Shown here piece after piece: positions 42,288 through 51,887 of a stretch of DNA of 64,000 bases. Made by a program: the position numbers and the translations under genes. How positions within the stretch are numbered: the stretch's first letter is position 1; every line of letters begins with the position of its first letter. The DNA is taken from positions 194,394,174-194,458,173 of the forward strand of contig CAXKWD010000003.1 in assembly GCA_964059195.1 (NCBI GenBank), given 5' to 3'. The notes under the pieces are model-generated. The model saw only the letters and a list, made by a program, of their open reading frames with translations, was not told where the DNA came from and did no database searches. The DNA comes from Ectobius pallidus (lineage: Eukaryota; Arthropoda; Insecta; Blattodea; Ectobiidae).

Positions 42288-44290
42288 TCAGCTTGAAGGC
42301 CTGCCGAAAGGAATGTGTGAGGACCGACTAAGGATAAAATTACCAATGTAGGCTACTCTTAGCGCATTATATCTCCGAGCTTGTGCCACGTCACAAGTCT
42401 GAAGGTTTGTTAGAGTGAGAGGACCAAGAGAGGGAGCAAGACGACAACGTATTTTGTTACCTAAAGAAAACATGAAAACATCAGTCACTGTGCAGTCAAG
42501 TGGAGCGATGCCTTCTATTTCATCGTCGCTCTCCCTATATTCTTCATCGGTGTCGTTTTCCATTCCTCCCAAGGATATCACTAGTGGATCAATAATCCTA
42601 TCAAATTGAGCCTCCCTGTCATAATAGTCATCTTCTAGCTTCTTTACGTGTTGACAAATTGGGTACCAGTCTTCTTTCCCTATGCTGCGGAAAATATCTA
42701 TATACAATTGCTTAACATCTGTTATTTTGCAGGTAACATTCCTGGCAGCTACCTGACCCTTAACTTTAGCCCATATGTTCCCAATCGGGTTAAAATCAGG
42801 ATGGTATGGTGCTAATCGAAACAATGTGTGTCCGTGGAGATTCAAGATATTGTCTATAGCAGCGTTTCTCAACCTATGGTCCGCGGACCACTGGTGGTCC
42901 GTGAAGATGGTCCGCAGACACAATTGAAAAATATCTTAAAGCAAGTGGAAAATAAATAAGTAAAATTTTTTCACATAAAGTGGACACTAGATGTCAAGTT
43001 TTTAAAATCTTCGAAAATACAGGTCCTATTGCAAGTTTCTTTACTTTTGCAGTTACGAACCACAGTTTTAAACCCCTGATGCACTGACGTCTATGGTTCC
43101 CTCTTTCAATCAAAACCCTGAAAAATAAAACTTTGTCGGAATTTCTTATTAGAGGCGCTCTCTTTACAAGGGTTTTATGTATTTAGATTTATTTGTTATA
43201 TTGACCTACAATTAATACCCCAAATATTAAGAATATAGGCCTACATATAGCCTACTTTTAAAAATGGGATGTAAAATTGGGGGTCCGTAAAACTATTTAG
43301 ACATTTTAGAGGTCCTCGTGTTCAAAAAGGTTGAGAAACGCTGGTCTACAGAATACTGCGCACGAGCTGATTTATTTTCTCTCACAAGTTTGGCTAATGT
43401 GGGTTTCAACATATCCTGTGAAAAGGGAATATTGTTACTTCTTAACCACTCTTGCAATTCTTGTTTTGATTTATTAGAAGATGGGGCCCTATTTATTTGG
43501 ACATTATGATATGGGGCGTTATCTATCACAACGACACTTCTGTTTGGAAGATTAGGAGTTAAGTTTTTCAACAACCACTTTTCATAATTAATTTGTTTCA
43601 TGTTGTGATGATATCCCCTGTCGCTTGATTTGATTTCCATATTGCAAGAGCATGCGGTACGAAACCGTCTTCCCCACCTGCGTGAATTATTATCAAGCGC
43701 TGCCCCTTAGAAACATGTGTTAGCAGCCCGTTCACAGAATCGTCACTCCACGATTTCTTTTGGACATGAGATGAAAGTAAATATTATGTTTCATTCATGT
43801 AAATAATGGGGCGATTTTCACTTCGGAGTTTTTTTTATCATTCGCAAATATTCAACCCTTTTCTCCCGAATGTCAAATTTCTCAATTAATACCTAGCGCT
43901 GTGATTTGATCTTTCGCCACCTGAAGCCGAGTTTTTAAATTATTTTTCTCAATGTTGTGTTGCAACCATCAAAATTAATAGTGTCTTTTAGTTTGAGTCG
44001 CAACGTTTCGATGGTGGGCGAACGCTTCTCTGTAAAATAAAAGTCATAGATTGTTCGACGAATGACTTCATCATCAAATTCATCTATATTTATTTTCACG
44101 TTTTCTGTCTTTTTTTTTGTCCGGCTTCTCAAATGAGGTTCCTTCACCCGCCTCCATTTTTGTAGCTTCCCTTTTTATTTCTTGCACCGTAATGCGTGAA
44201 ACTTTGGTCGCTGCCGAAGCTCGCAATTGTGCTTTTTTTGATTGGAATTATTGGTTCCCCATTCTTTTATTCTTCTTCCGTAAAAAGTGT
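42288..44290 (-). pseudogene. IS630/Tc1-type transposase split by a hAT MITE
   Basis: Minus strand from about 44290: KVSRITVQEIKREATKMEAG, IDEFDDEVIRRTIYDFYFTE (HTH region), TIETLRLKLKDTINF; then SSDRGYHHNMKQINYEKWLL, SVVVIDNAPYHNVQINRAPS (second Asp), WLRSNNIPF and SARAQYSVD up to 43352. The hAT MITE (42860-43343) follows, and the reading resumes in frame as NILNLHGHTLFRLAPYHPDF and NPIGNIWAKVKG. The catalytic Glu of NPIEnIW is Gly, so the enzyme is dead even without the insertion. Acidic C-terminal tail (DTDEEYRESDDEIEG) to about 42500. The first Asp region between 43641 and 43930 is decayed. Confidence 0.8.
42860..43343. mobile_element. hAT MITE (484 bp), TIR CAGCGTTTCTCAACCT
   Basis: Perfect 16-bp TIRs at 42860-42875 and 43328-43343. 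Flanking octamers GTCTATAG (42852-42859) and GTCTACAG (43344-43351) differ by one base. No coding capacity. Near the left end GGTCCGCGGACCACTGGTGG is partly palindromic. Its removal restores the transposase frame. Confidence 0.92.
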
Positions 44291-44639
44291 GACATTATAA
44301 AGCATTTCTCTAGATTGTGAATTTAATTCCTTTCCCTTCAATTTCGATATAATAGGCGGCATTTTACTGGGTATGCACGCACACGCACACAAATACACAA
44401 TTTTACACAATTTTAAACAAGTGGTGATGTTAATTAATAACTATTATTGAAACTTACACTAAGAACAGAAAATGATTTTCACTTTAAATCTAACTGCCAC
44501 AAGACACTTTTCAATACCAATGTGATGTTTTCATGTCTCACAGTCACACAGACGGGAGCTCTAGAAATGCCAGGTAGTTGACCCTCCCACCCTAATTTTT
44601 GTCCTTAGCTGAAAAGGCTAAGTCCTTGGCACATTTTAT

Positions 44640-45153
44640 GAATGTTTTTAGAAATAATGTTAAAATTAGATCCTGCTAACCTAAACTAACCTAACCCAAC
44701 CCAACCTAACCTAACCAACCTAACCACCAAATTAAAAAGTGTAAGAAATGTAAATAACTTTGGGTATTGTATTTTCATTCTGTACATAAAGTTGCGATAT
44801 AATATGTCCTAGACTATAAGTTGAGTCATGAACTTTTAATTTTGCTTTCACATTATATTTCTTAGTAATAGTTAATATTTTAGAAATAGTTTAAATCTTA
44901 GTAAGTAGCAAACTATTTAACATATTGTTTTTTGTGTATTGTATAATCTCTAGAGAATTAGTTCTTAAGTCTTAAATAATATTATTGTAATCATGTTCCT
45001 GTGTATTTGTAACTTTGTATTGTGCTTGTATCATACTTGTTCTTTTGCAATATTGTAAAGTTCAATTGTATTAATCCTGGTTGAATGGAAGAGAAGGCCT
45101 AACGGCCTTAATTCCACCAGGTAAAATAAACCAATTCTAATTCTAATTCCAAT
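44640..45153 (+). pseudogene. 3' UTR/end of a LINE
   Basis: Ends AATTCCACCAGGTAAAATAA followed by (AATTCT)-like units (45129-45153). The terminal CACCAGGTAAAATAAA matches the minus-strand end of the fragment at 26108-26640. No clear coding. Confidence 0.5.
44676..44727 (+). repeat. Degenerate (CCTAA)n, the TTAGG-type telomeric repeat
   Basis: CTAACCTAAACTAACCTAAC, CCAACCCAACCTAACC and TAACCAACCTAACC: imperfect CCTAA/CCAA units. TTAGG is the usual insect telomere repeat, so this is an interstitial patch or a chance microsatellite of the same motif. Confidence 0.6.
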
Positions 45154-45159
45154 AATGGG

Positions 45160-45950
45160 TGAACGTTCGTGATCCCTCCAAAACTGCATTCTAAATACAA
45201 GTGTTGTAATCTTTGAGGTCTTGCTAACATCACCCTGTTGCCCTGTACCTATGTCAAATATTCATGATTCATCAAGTAATATGTGTAAGATATGATTAAA
45301 ATGATCTTTTTGTTAGACTCCCTGAGAGTTGTTGTATGGTAAATACACAAGACCAATCCTAGAAGACCGAGATCGAGACGGAGACCGAGACCGAGTCCAC
45401 TAGTTTTTGGGAAGGAAAGTATGAAAGTGATATTGAATTAATTTTTTACTTCAGCCCGGAATGGTTGTATGGTAATGTGAGAGTGAGAAATACAATTTTC
45501 TGCCAAGACAATACAATCTTATGTAACCGGAATTTCGTTTTCTTCTTATTTGCATTCCTCCCAGGCATGGTGTGTAGAAGCAATGAAATGCAACATTTGA
45601 CATCCTCTATGAGCCTTAAAAAGCTATATCTAGTGTTTTCTGAGGGAACAGTCTGAGTGCCATATGTCGTTCTTCCTCATTTTTAATTCTACATACATAT
45701 TATATAAGGACCTAGAGTTTCAACATCGAAAGTCCTCCATAAGTTATTTTCATATTACACAATACAAAACCCGGGCGACGCCGGGCCTTTTAAGCTAGTT
45801 TATATTATAATAAAAGCCGACTACCTGTATGGTAGTTTATAACTCTATTATACGTATTATTCTGTAGACACAATTTCCTGTTAAAATATATTATCATTAT
45901 TATGACTTATTTATTTATTTTCAACAAAGTTATTTTAATTATGTTCATAG
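45160..45950. other. No gene recognised; GAGACC microsatellite
   Basis: A short (GAGACC)-like run lies at 45365-45397. AAAACCCGGGCGACGCCGGG near 45767 resembles the edge of an interspersed repeat. The frame 45465-45656 has no known motif. Confidence 0.4.
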
Positions 45951-45957
45951 GAATCTA

Positions 45958-47520
45958 AATGCAATAATCAAATAATCCGGTCGTCACAATTGTACATAAA
46001 ATACAGCTATCCATATACGTCTTAAGACATTAAACAAAGTAAAAGATTTCTTCAAGAGCAAGATTTTTAGGGAAAGTGCCCTTAATGCAAGCAGCATATC
46101 CCCTTTGAATGGCAATACTGATTCTCTGCCTCAGGAAAGTCGTGGATCGAGAATCTCCGTTTTGAGCCTCAAGTTTCTTTCCTATATCTGAGGACAATGA
46201 CTTAGCCTCAGCGCATCAAGTCCCATGGTCTCAACTGCGAAGGCAATAAACTCATACCTATGTAGCAGGTCACGGTACTTATTTCTTTTGATGTTCACTG
46301 CAGACAATGCTGCTGAACCTGCTAATTTTGATGTGCTAGGTAAATGGGATGAAGCCAAGGTATCTGCACAGGTGGCATCCCATAGAAGAGATCTACCACG
46401 AGACCATGGAATTAATGTCAGGCCATCTGGACGTTTCCCATAGCTGCGGCTTATTCCGGCAGGCTCCAGGATTGAAGGAATTTCAGCTGAAGTAAGCGCT
46501 CTATGGAGAATATCATTGAGCATGAAATGTCTAGAAAATCTCCCATTATTTTTGGGGCAGCTTAGACCATGGATGCCAAAGCAGTCAACAACAGCTCCAC
46601 ATAAGCATTTATAGGGAAAACAGATCTTGCAGCCTAGTCTTAGAGCAATCGCAAACTTGAAGGACGTGTCATCAATGGGAACAGCCAGAAGCCATGATCC
46701 CGATTCTCTTTCTTGTAAGGCGCGGATTCTAGCCCGGTCAACGTCAGTTTGTGAGGAAGATTGAAGGGATTCAAGCATATAGGACGCTTGGATGTAATCC
46801 CACGATTTTTGTATTGCAGGATTTTCTGGTAGGATATGATTAGTTGAAGAACTGTGCCACTTCTCAAGAGCTTCAGCCATAAAGGGGATCTCCATTTCAT
46901 CACTGTGACTGGGGAAATTTGATTTGACGAAATCTAGAACTCCAAATGCAGAAGCCAGAAAAGCAGGTAGGCAGACATCACTGACGTTGCGGACTCCAAG
47001 CCCACTAAACCGAACTGGTAAAGTAGCTAAGGTCCAGATTTTGTCTTCCAGGCTTATATTCAAAATAGATTCCAAACAGTTCCTTAATTGAACGTCAGCT
47101 TCTTGAACAAGAGATGGAAACAACCAAAGTGGGGTTGTGCGAAAGAAGTATGTCAATCTTGGAATGAAAAAAACAGTTTTCACGAAAACTTGGTTCAAAA
47201 GCTGGAGTCAAAAGTGGGGAACTAAGAAGAGTCAGGTTGGAATTTGAAATTGTCTTAATACCTGGGGCAATATCCTCAAAGATCGAAACAACATTGTCAT
47301 CCTTTGCAGAACAAAAAGAACAATTCACACTTGCCAGGGTTAACTTCCAGTCCAAGGAGTCTGCAGGCTTCTATAACAGCTTTAAGGTCACATGATACAA
47401 CATCTGGTTCACCGCCCAAAGTGCCATCATCCAAGTAGAACAAATTCAATTCACTATGTAATTGATTTATAACTGAGTTCAGAGTAAGACTAAAAAGTAG
47501 GGGACCTGCAGGATCACCTT
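45958..47520 (-). pseudogene. R2-like LINE, copy B (better endonuclease)
   Basis: The 338-codon minus-strand frame (46182-47198) runs from VFFIPRLTYFFRTTPLWLFP through CLCGAVVDCFGIHGLSCPKN, RHFMLNDILHRALTSAEIPS, YGKRPDGLTLIPWSRGRSLL and WDATCADTLASSHL to the stop. CCHC knuckle, RH, RPD and WDxT give the restriction-like endonuclease order. Upstream, in other frames, the RT end is seen, with GDPAG preserved at the 47510 edge. Against copy A, B lacks about 85 bp at 47178 (A positions about 28403-28484), which breaks the frame. Truncated at 47520 beside a (TA)n run. 3' UTR (45958-46181) closely matches 27170-27420. Confidence 0.85.
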
Positions 47521-47526
47521 GTTTTT

Positions 47527-47555
47527 TTTAATATATATATATATATATATATTAA
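47527..47555. repeat. (T)n then (TA)n microsatellite
   Basis: TTTTTTT followed by about ten TA units, at the broken 5' edge of LINE copy B. Confidence 0.9.
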
Positions 47556-47559
47556 TTAA

Positions 47560-48000
47560 ATACAAACATTGGAAATAAAAATACAATCTCCTATACAAAC
47601 TAAAATCACTAGCAGAAAACTCTGTCCTCTCGCTATGAATAATCACTTATGTTTCTGTTGCATATTCACTTCCACTTCTACTTCAGGAAACACTGTTTCT
47701 TCACAGGACCACGAAATGTCAGAGGATGAGACCGTAGGTGCACACAGGAATAATGTTCCGATATCTAACAGTCCAGAAAATATGTAACAGCGACGCAGCT
47801 ATCTGTAATGGGAACAAGCTACCATCAAATTCAGGGTATCATAAAGAGTCATACAGTACATGAGGGAGCCGGCTGAGACACGTGACCCGCACATTCCATA
47901 ACTTGTTTACATTTGCTGGGAGCCTTAGAAGTCAATGACATATATATCTCTCCGTAACAGTAGTAGTTTATCTTTCTTCTTCGATTGTAATCGCTTTCGT
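47560..48000. other. Probable 3' UTR of the Tx1-like LINE
   Basis: No coding seen. On the minus strand this follows the LINE ORF2 end at 48001. Confidence 0.35.
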
Positions 48001-48583
48001 TCATCTCGAAGCACTGCCTGAAAATTCCGTAATGTGGGAGTCTTGTGCGTCAGCATTTAATGATGGTATCCCATGACGATCCATGTTTGGGCAAATAGGT
48101 GACGTCTTATCTTTATGTCGAGATTCAAAATTATCCGACGACTGTCGTTGGGGTTGTGTTGAATGGGTGACTCGATTGATCTTATCTTCCATCCACTTCC
48201 ATATGTCTGGAGAGCATTTAGTCAGTCGGTGAGATAAGGTATCTATTTGCCCACATATTTTGCAAATGGACGACGTCGTTATATTGTGCCAAAATTTATT
48301 TTCTTCGGTAGGTATTATGTCATTAATAACCTTGTAAGTCATTGTTTTCCAGTCTGTAGGTATATTCGGATATTTAAAGGCACGCCAAATATTGTTCCAA
48401 TGCATGTTAGGATGTTTGATCATTATAGTAGGAGTTTTTATGTTGATCTGCAAGAAGATGCGAATATATTATTTTTGTTCTGCAATCTTCTAGTATTGCT
48501 TGAGGTAGAGTAGAAAGACAATGGGCTATTCGAGCAAAAATGGGATGTCGGATATTGTGGTGCCATTGCTCTTCATCGGGCAT
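48001..48583 (-). pseudogene. Tx1/L1-like LINE ORF2, C-terminal part
   Basis: Minus strand: MPDEEQWHHNIRHPIFARIA, HCLSTLPQAILEDCRTKIIY, then WRAFKYPNIPTDWKTMTYKV, INDIIPTEENKFW and the terminal knuckle SICKICGQIDTLSHRLTKCS. Continues from 51888 on the other side of the nuclease element. One or two shifts near 48410-48450. Confidence 0.7.
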
Positions 48584-49385
48584 TAGCCCAGTCAAATGTT
48601 ACATCGGAACTTACATTAAATGGGGTATTAATGATTTTTGGAGGGGAGTTACGGACCATTACTGGGATCACAAATCCAGATTTGCAACCCTCAGAAACCC
48701 GTGCTCGCTGAATGGCGGTCGAAATAAACTGGTTTTTCGGACTTTTTTTCGGTTTTTCAACAATATCTGCTAAACTATCCGTTTGATGAAAATAATATTT
48801 CTTAGATTTTTAAAAGTAAATTAAATTTTCTAAAATATGAGATCAAAATAGTTTTTGTAAGTTATATAGTTACCGAGATAAGTCTTTTAAAAGATTAGCC
48901 TTTTTTTCAAAAAAATTAAAATTTTAAGTTTTCTTCGTGTTTTGAACTGAATACCGAAAAAATGACACGTCTTATAGAAAAGTCAAGACAACAAAAGTTG
49001 TAGGCAATTTAATAAGCTTTAATATGAGCTATAACTCGTTCTTGTGGCTTAGATAGTCTCGTCATAAATGACAAAAACAGAAAATATGAAAAAAATCCTT
49101 TTTTGGGTGGAAGTTGAATAACATCGTTTCCTCCACCAACAACTTAATTCTTTTGTAACATGTTGGCGGATAATGTCTTATAACTGTGTATAGAAACTAT
49201 TTGTGCGTATATGTGTCTATGGGAGATGGATTTTTCCAGAAAAAAATATTTAAGCAGAATATTTCATAAAAATGTATTTACTTTTAAACCAACAGGCATA
49301 TTTAAACCATGTGTGAGGTTCCTGGTATGGGATGGTATGGGATGTCGAGGGTGGGGTAATGTCTTCATCCTTACTTGAAGAACTG

Positions 49386-49515
49386 TCATTCTGGGGTGTG
49401 GTCACATTGCGGCAGAACTTTTCCCTTGCAGAAAGTGCACAAAACTGAGTATTTCCGCCTAGTTTTGCGGCAGCTGCAGCTCCCAGCGCAGCACATTTTG
49501 CACTTGCACGAGATC
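49386..49515 (-). pseudogene. Inverted CXC tail in the left TIR arm
   Basis: Minus strand GELISCKCKMCCAGSCSCRK, TRRKYSVLCTFCKGK and QCDHTPE. This version of the tail is longer than the one in the right arm, which lacks the SVLCTFCKGK part. The upstream part of the same open frame (to 49760) is not homologous. Confidence 0.7.
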
Positions 49516-49599
49516 AGTTCCCCGTTACTGACAAAATAGTTTCTATTAGCAGTGGGATTGTTGGAGGCTATGAAGTCAATTGTTAAGTTGTCAAGGAAC

Positions 49600-51185
49600 T
49601 GGGGACAGAAGGCGTGGTTAACATAGAAAACCAAACATTTGGGAAAGTTGGATTTAAACGTAAAGACAAAGTTGTTACCTTCGTTGCAAGTTGTTACCTT
49701 GGCAAGCGTCAATAATTCCATACAAGTCACTAATAAGAAGATTGAAGTTGACCCTCTCACAATATTTCAGCGAGTTAGCATTACCATAAAAATCAGACGA
49801 AGAGTTGAAAGCCCGCTGCAAGTATGAATTGCCCCCTTACCCAGTGTCTCTTTTCAACGAAACTGGAGTGAGGAAGGGAACTAAGGCAGCTCTATATTCG
49901 TGTTTCACATCCCTCACTACCAACATCTCCCGAGACGCCAATATCCACATCGTGCTCGATGGTGGTTACTTGCTCCACAAATGTGTGTGGCATCAAAACG
50001 CATCAGTGAAGACCATCATTGACGGCTACATTCATTTTGTGAAAAACCATTTTGGGACAGATGTAATCCACTGTCTTCGATGGATATCCGGAGGACGCCT
50101 CTCAAAAAAGTACCAAAAGTGCCGATGGTCTCAGACGATACTCCGCCCTCATCTGCAGTGACATTGTCCTATCAGCTTCAACTACCTTCAACATCACACA
50201 AGAGAAGTTCTTATCGAACGACACTAACAAGCATAGGTTGATAGAGCTACTGAAAACTGGATTTGAACAGCACGGTGTTGAGGTGACAGAAGACGACACT
50301 GACGCTGACATTGTTAGAGCTGCCATCACCAAAGCTGACTCTTCTGAGAAGGTTGTAATAATCGTGGAAGATGTGGACCTGCTTGTGTTATTAGTTGGTT
50401 TGAGTTCCAAAAAATACATCTACTTTCAGAAGAGGTGAGCCAGACGTCCAATATTCATCTACATCGTTCACCACCGGGAATTCTTACTACTCTCCCGGGC
50501 CCCTTTCAAGATGGGGAAAACCAAATTTGTCAAACCTTCCTCAAGACCCCAGCACTATTCAAGCAAGCAGAAGTCTTCCTCCACCCAGATGTGAGTTACG
50601 ATGAAATAGCTGCAGCTGGGGAGAAGTATCTCGTCGCAGTTTATGATGGAGCGACTGACACCACCCTCAACGACCTGTCAGCCAAAGTCAACCTCGCCCG
50701 TTTGTCACCAACCACAGATGCTGCAAAATACCATGCTTATTGTATGTATCACCAGGTATGTCCATATACATTTCCTATCATTATGTTCTTAAATTTCGTT
50801 GTTCACTTGTACACTTTTATTGTACACCGAGTGTATGCTTTGAAATATTATAGAATAACTAATTTTCATTATACTTTTTCGCAGGTACAAAAGTGGTTGG
50901 GGTGGAAAAAACTCATGGATTGGGGTGGAAGTTGGACGAGTTGGGCTTACTCCAATTGCAATGGAAGTTAAACGAGCCCCTCAAACCCTTCTGCAACTGA
51001 TCTCGTGCAAGTGCAAGATGGGGTGCGCTGGGGGCTGCAGCTGCCGCAAAACTGAGCTGAAATGCAATGTGCCCACACCCCAGAATGACAGTTCTTCAAG
51101 TGAAGATGAAGACATCACCCCACCCTCGACTTCCCATACCAGGAACCTCACACATGGTTTAAATATGCCTGTTGGTTTAAAGTAA
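49600..51185 (+). pseudogene. FEN1/XPG-like nuclease with C-terminal CXC tail, copy 2
   Basis: In order, with frame changes: KVGFKRKDKVVTFVASCYLG, IEVDPLTIFQRVSI, CKYELPPYPVSLFNETG, VLDGGYLLHKCVWHQNASVK, then (shift near 50065) TVFDGYPEDASQKSTKSADG, DTDADIVRAAITKAD (acidic motif), KVVIIVEDVDLLVLLVGL, then (shift near 50420) FKMGKTKFVK / TFLKTPALFKQAEVFLHP, GEKYLVAVYDGATD, YHAYCMYHQ, an intron 50756-50884 (GTATGT...TTTTCGCAG), VQKWLG and the tail CKCKMGCAGGCSCRK. The FDGY, DADI and D-x-D motifs align with the FEN1/XPG core; the GCD-TS motif present in copy 1 is deleted here. Role in transposition is unknown. Confidence 0.78.
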
Positions 51186-51887
51186 ATACATTTTTATGAA
51201 ATATTCTGCTTAAATATTTTTTTCTGGCAAAATCCATTTCCCATAGACACATATACACACAAATAGTTTCTATACACAGTTATAAGACATTATTCGCCAA
51301 CATGTTACAAAAGAATTAAGTTGTTGGTGGAGGAAACGATGTTATTCAACTTTCACCCAAAAAAGCATTTTTTTATATTTTCGGTTTTTGTCATTTATGA
51401 CGAGACTATCTGAGCCACACGAAAGAGCTATAGCTCACATTAAAGCTTATTAAATTTCCTACAACTTTTGTTCTCTTGACTTTTCTGTAGGACGTGTCAT
51501 TTTGTCGGTATTCAGTTCGAAACACGAAGAAAACTTATAATTATAACTTTTTGAAAAAAAATGCTAATCTTTGAAGCGCCGTATCTCGGTAACTATATAA
51601 CTTAAAAAAACTATTTTGATCTCATATTTTAGAAAATTTAATTTACTTTTAAAAAGCTAAGAAATAATATTTTCAACAAACGCATAGTTTAGGAGATATT
51701 GTCGAAAGACCGAAAAAAGTCCGAAAAAACCGGTTTAATTCGACCGCCATTCATCGAGCACAGGTTTCTGAGGGTTGAAAATCTGGATTTGTGATCCCAG
51801 TAATGGTCTGAAACTCCCCTCCAAAAATCATTAATACCCCATTTAATGTAAGTTCACGCATTTTTTTTGTAACATTTGACTGGGCTA

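Larger units (their letters stand above)
48584..51887. mobile_element. Long-TIR element carrying a FEN/XPG-like nuclease + CXC gene (copy 2)
   Basis: TIRs start TAGCCCAGTCAAATGTTAC at 48584 and end with its reverse complement at 51887. The arms run about 900 bp (to about 49510 and from about 50990), e.g. GGAGGGGAGTT(A/T)C(G/A)GACCATT and TTGTTGGTGGAGG-type blocks pairing across. Flanking triplets are CAT (48581-48583) and TAT (51888-51890); with one removed the host LINE reads TFLD-M-PDEEQWHH without a break, which supports a 3-bp target duplication. The left arm carries an inverted copy of the CXC coding end. 3.3 kb in total. Confidence 0.85.

Noticed and set aside
49515..49760. N-terminal part of the minus-strand frame ending in the inverted CXC tail, as a secreted cysteine-rich protein
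   Set aside because: Only the last 40 codons have homology; the rest is antisense to the nuclease gene.
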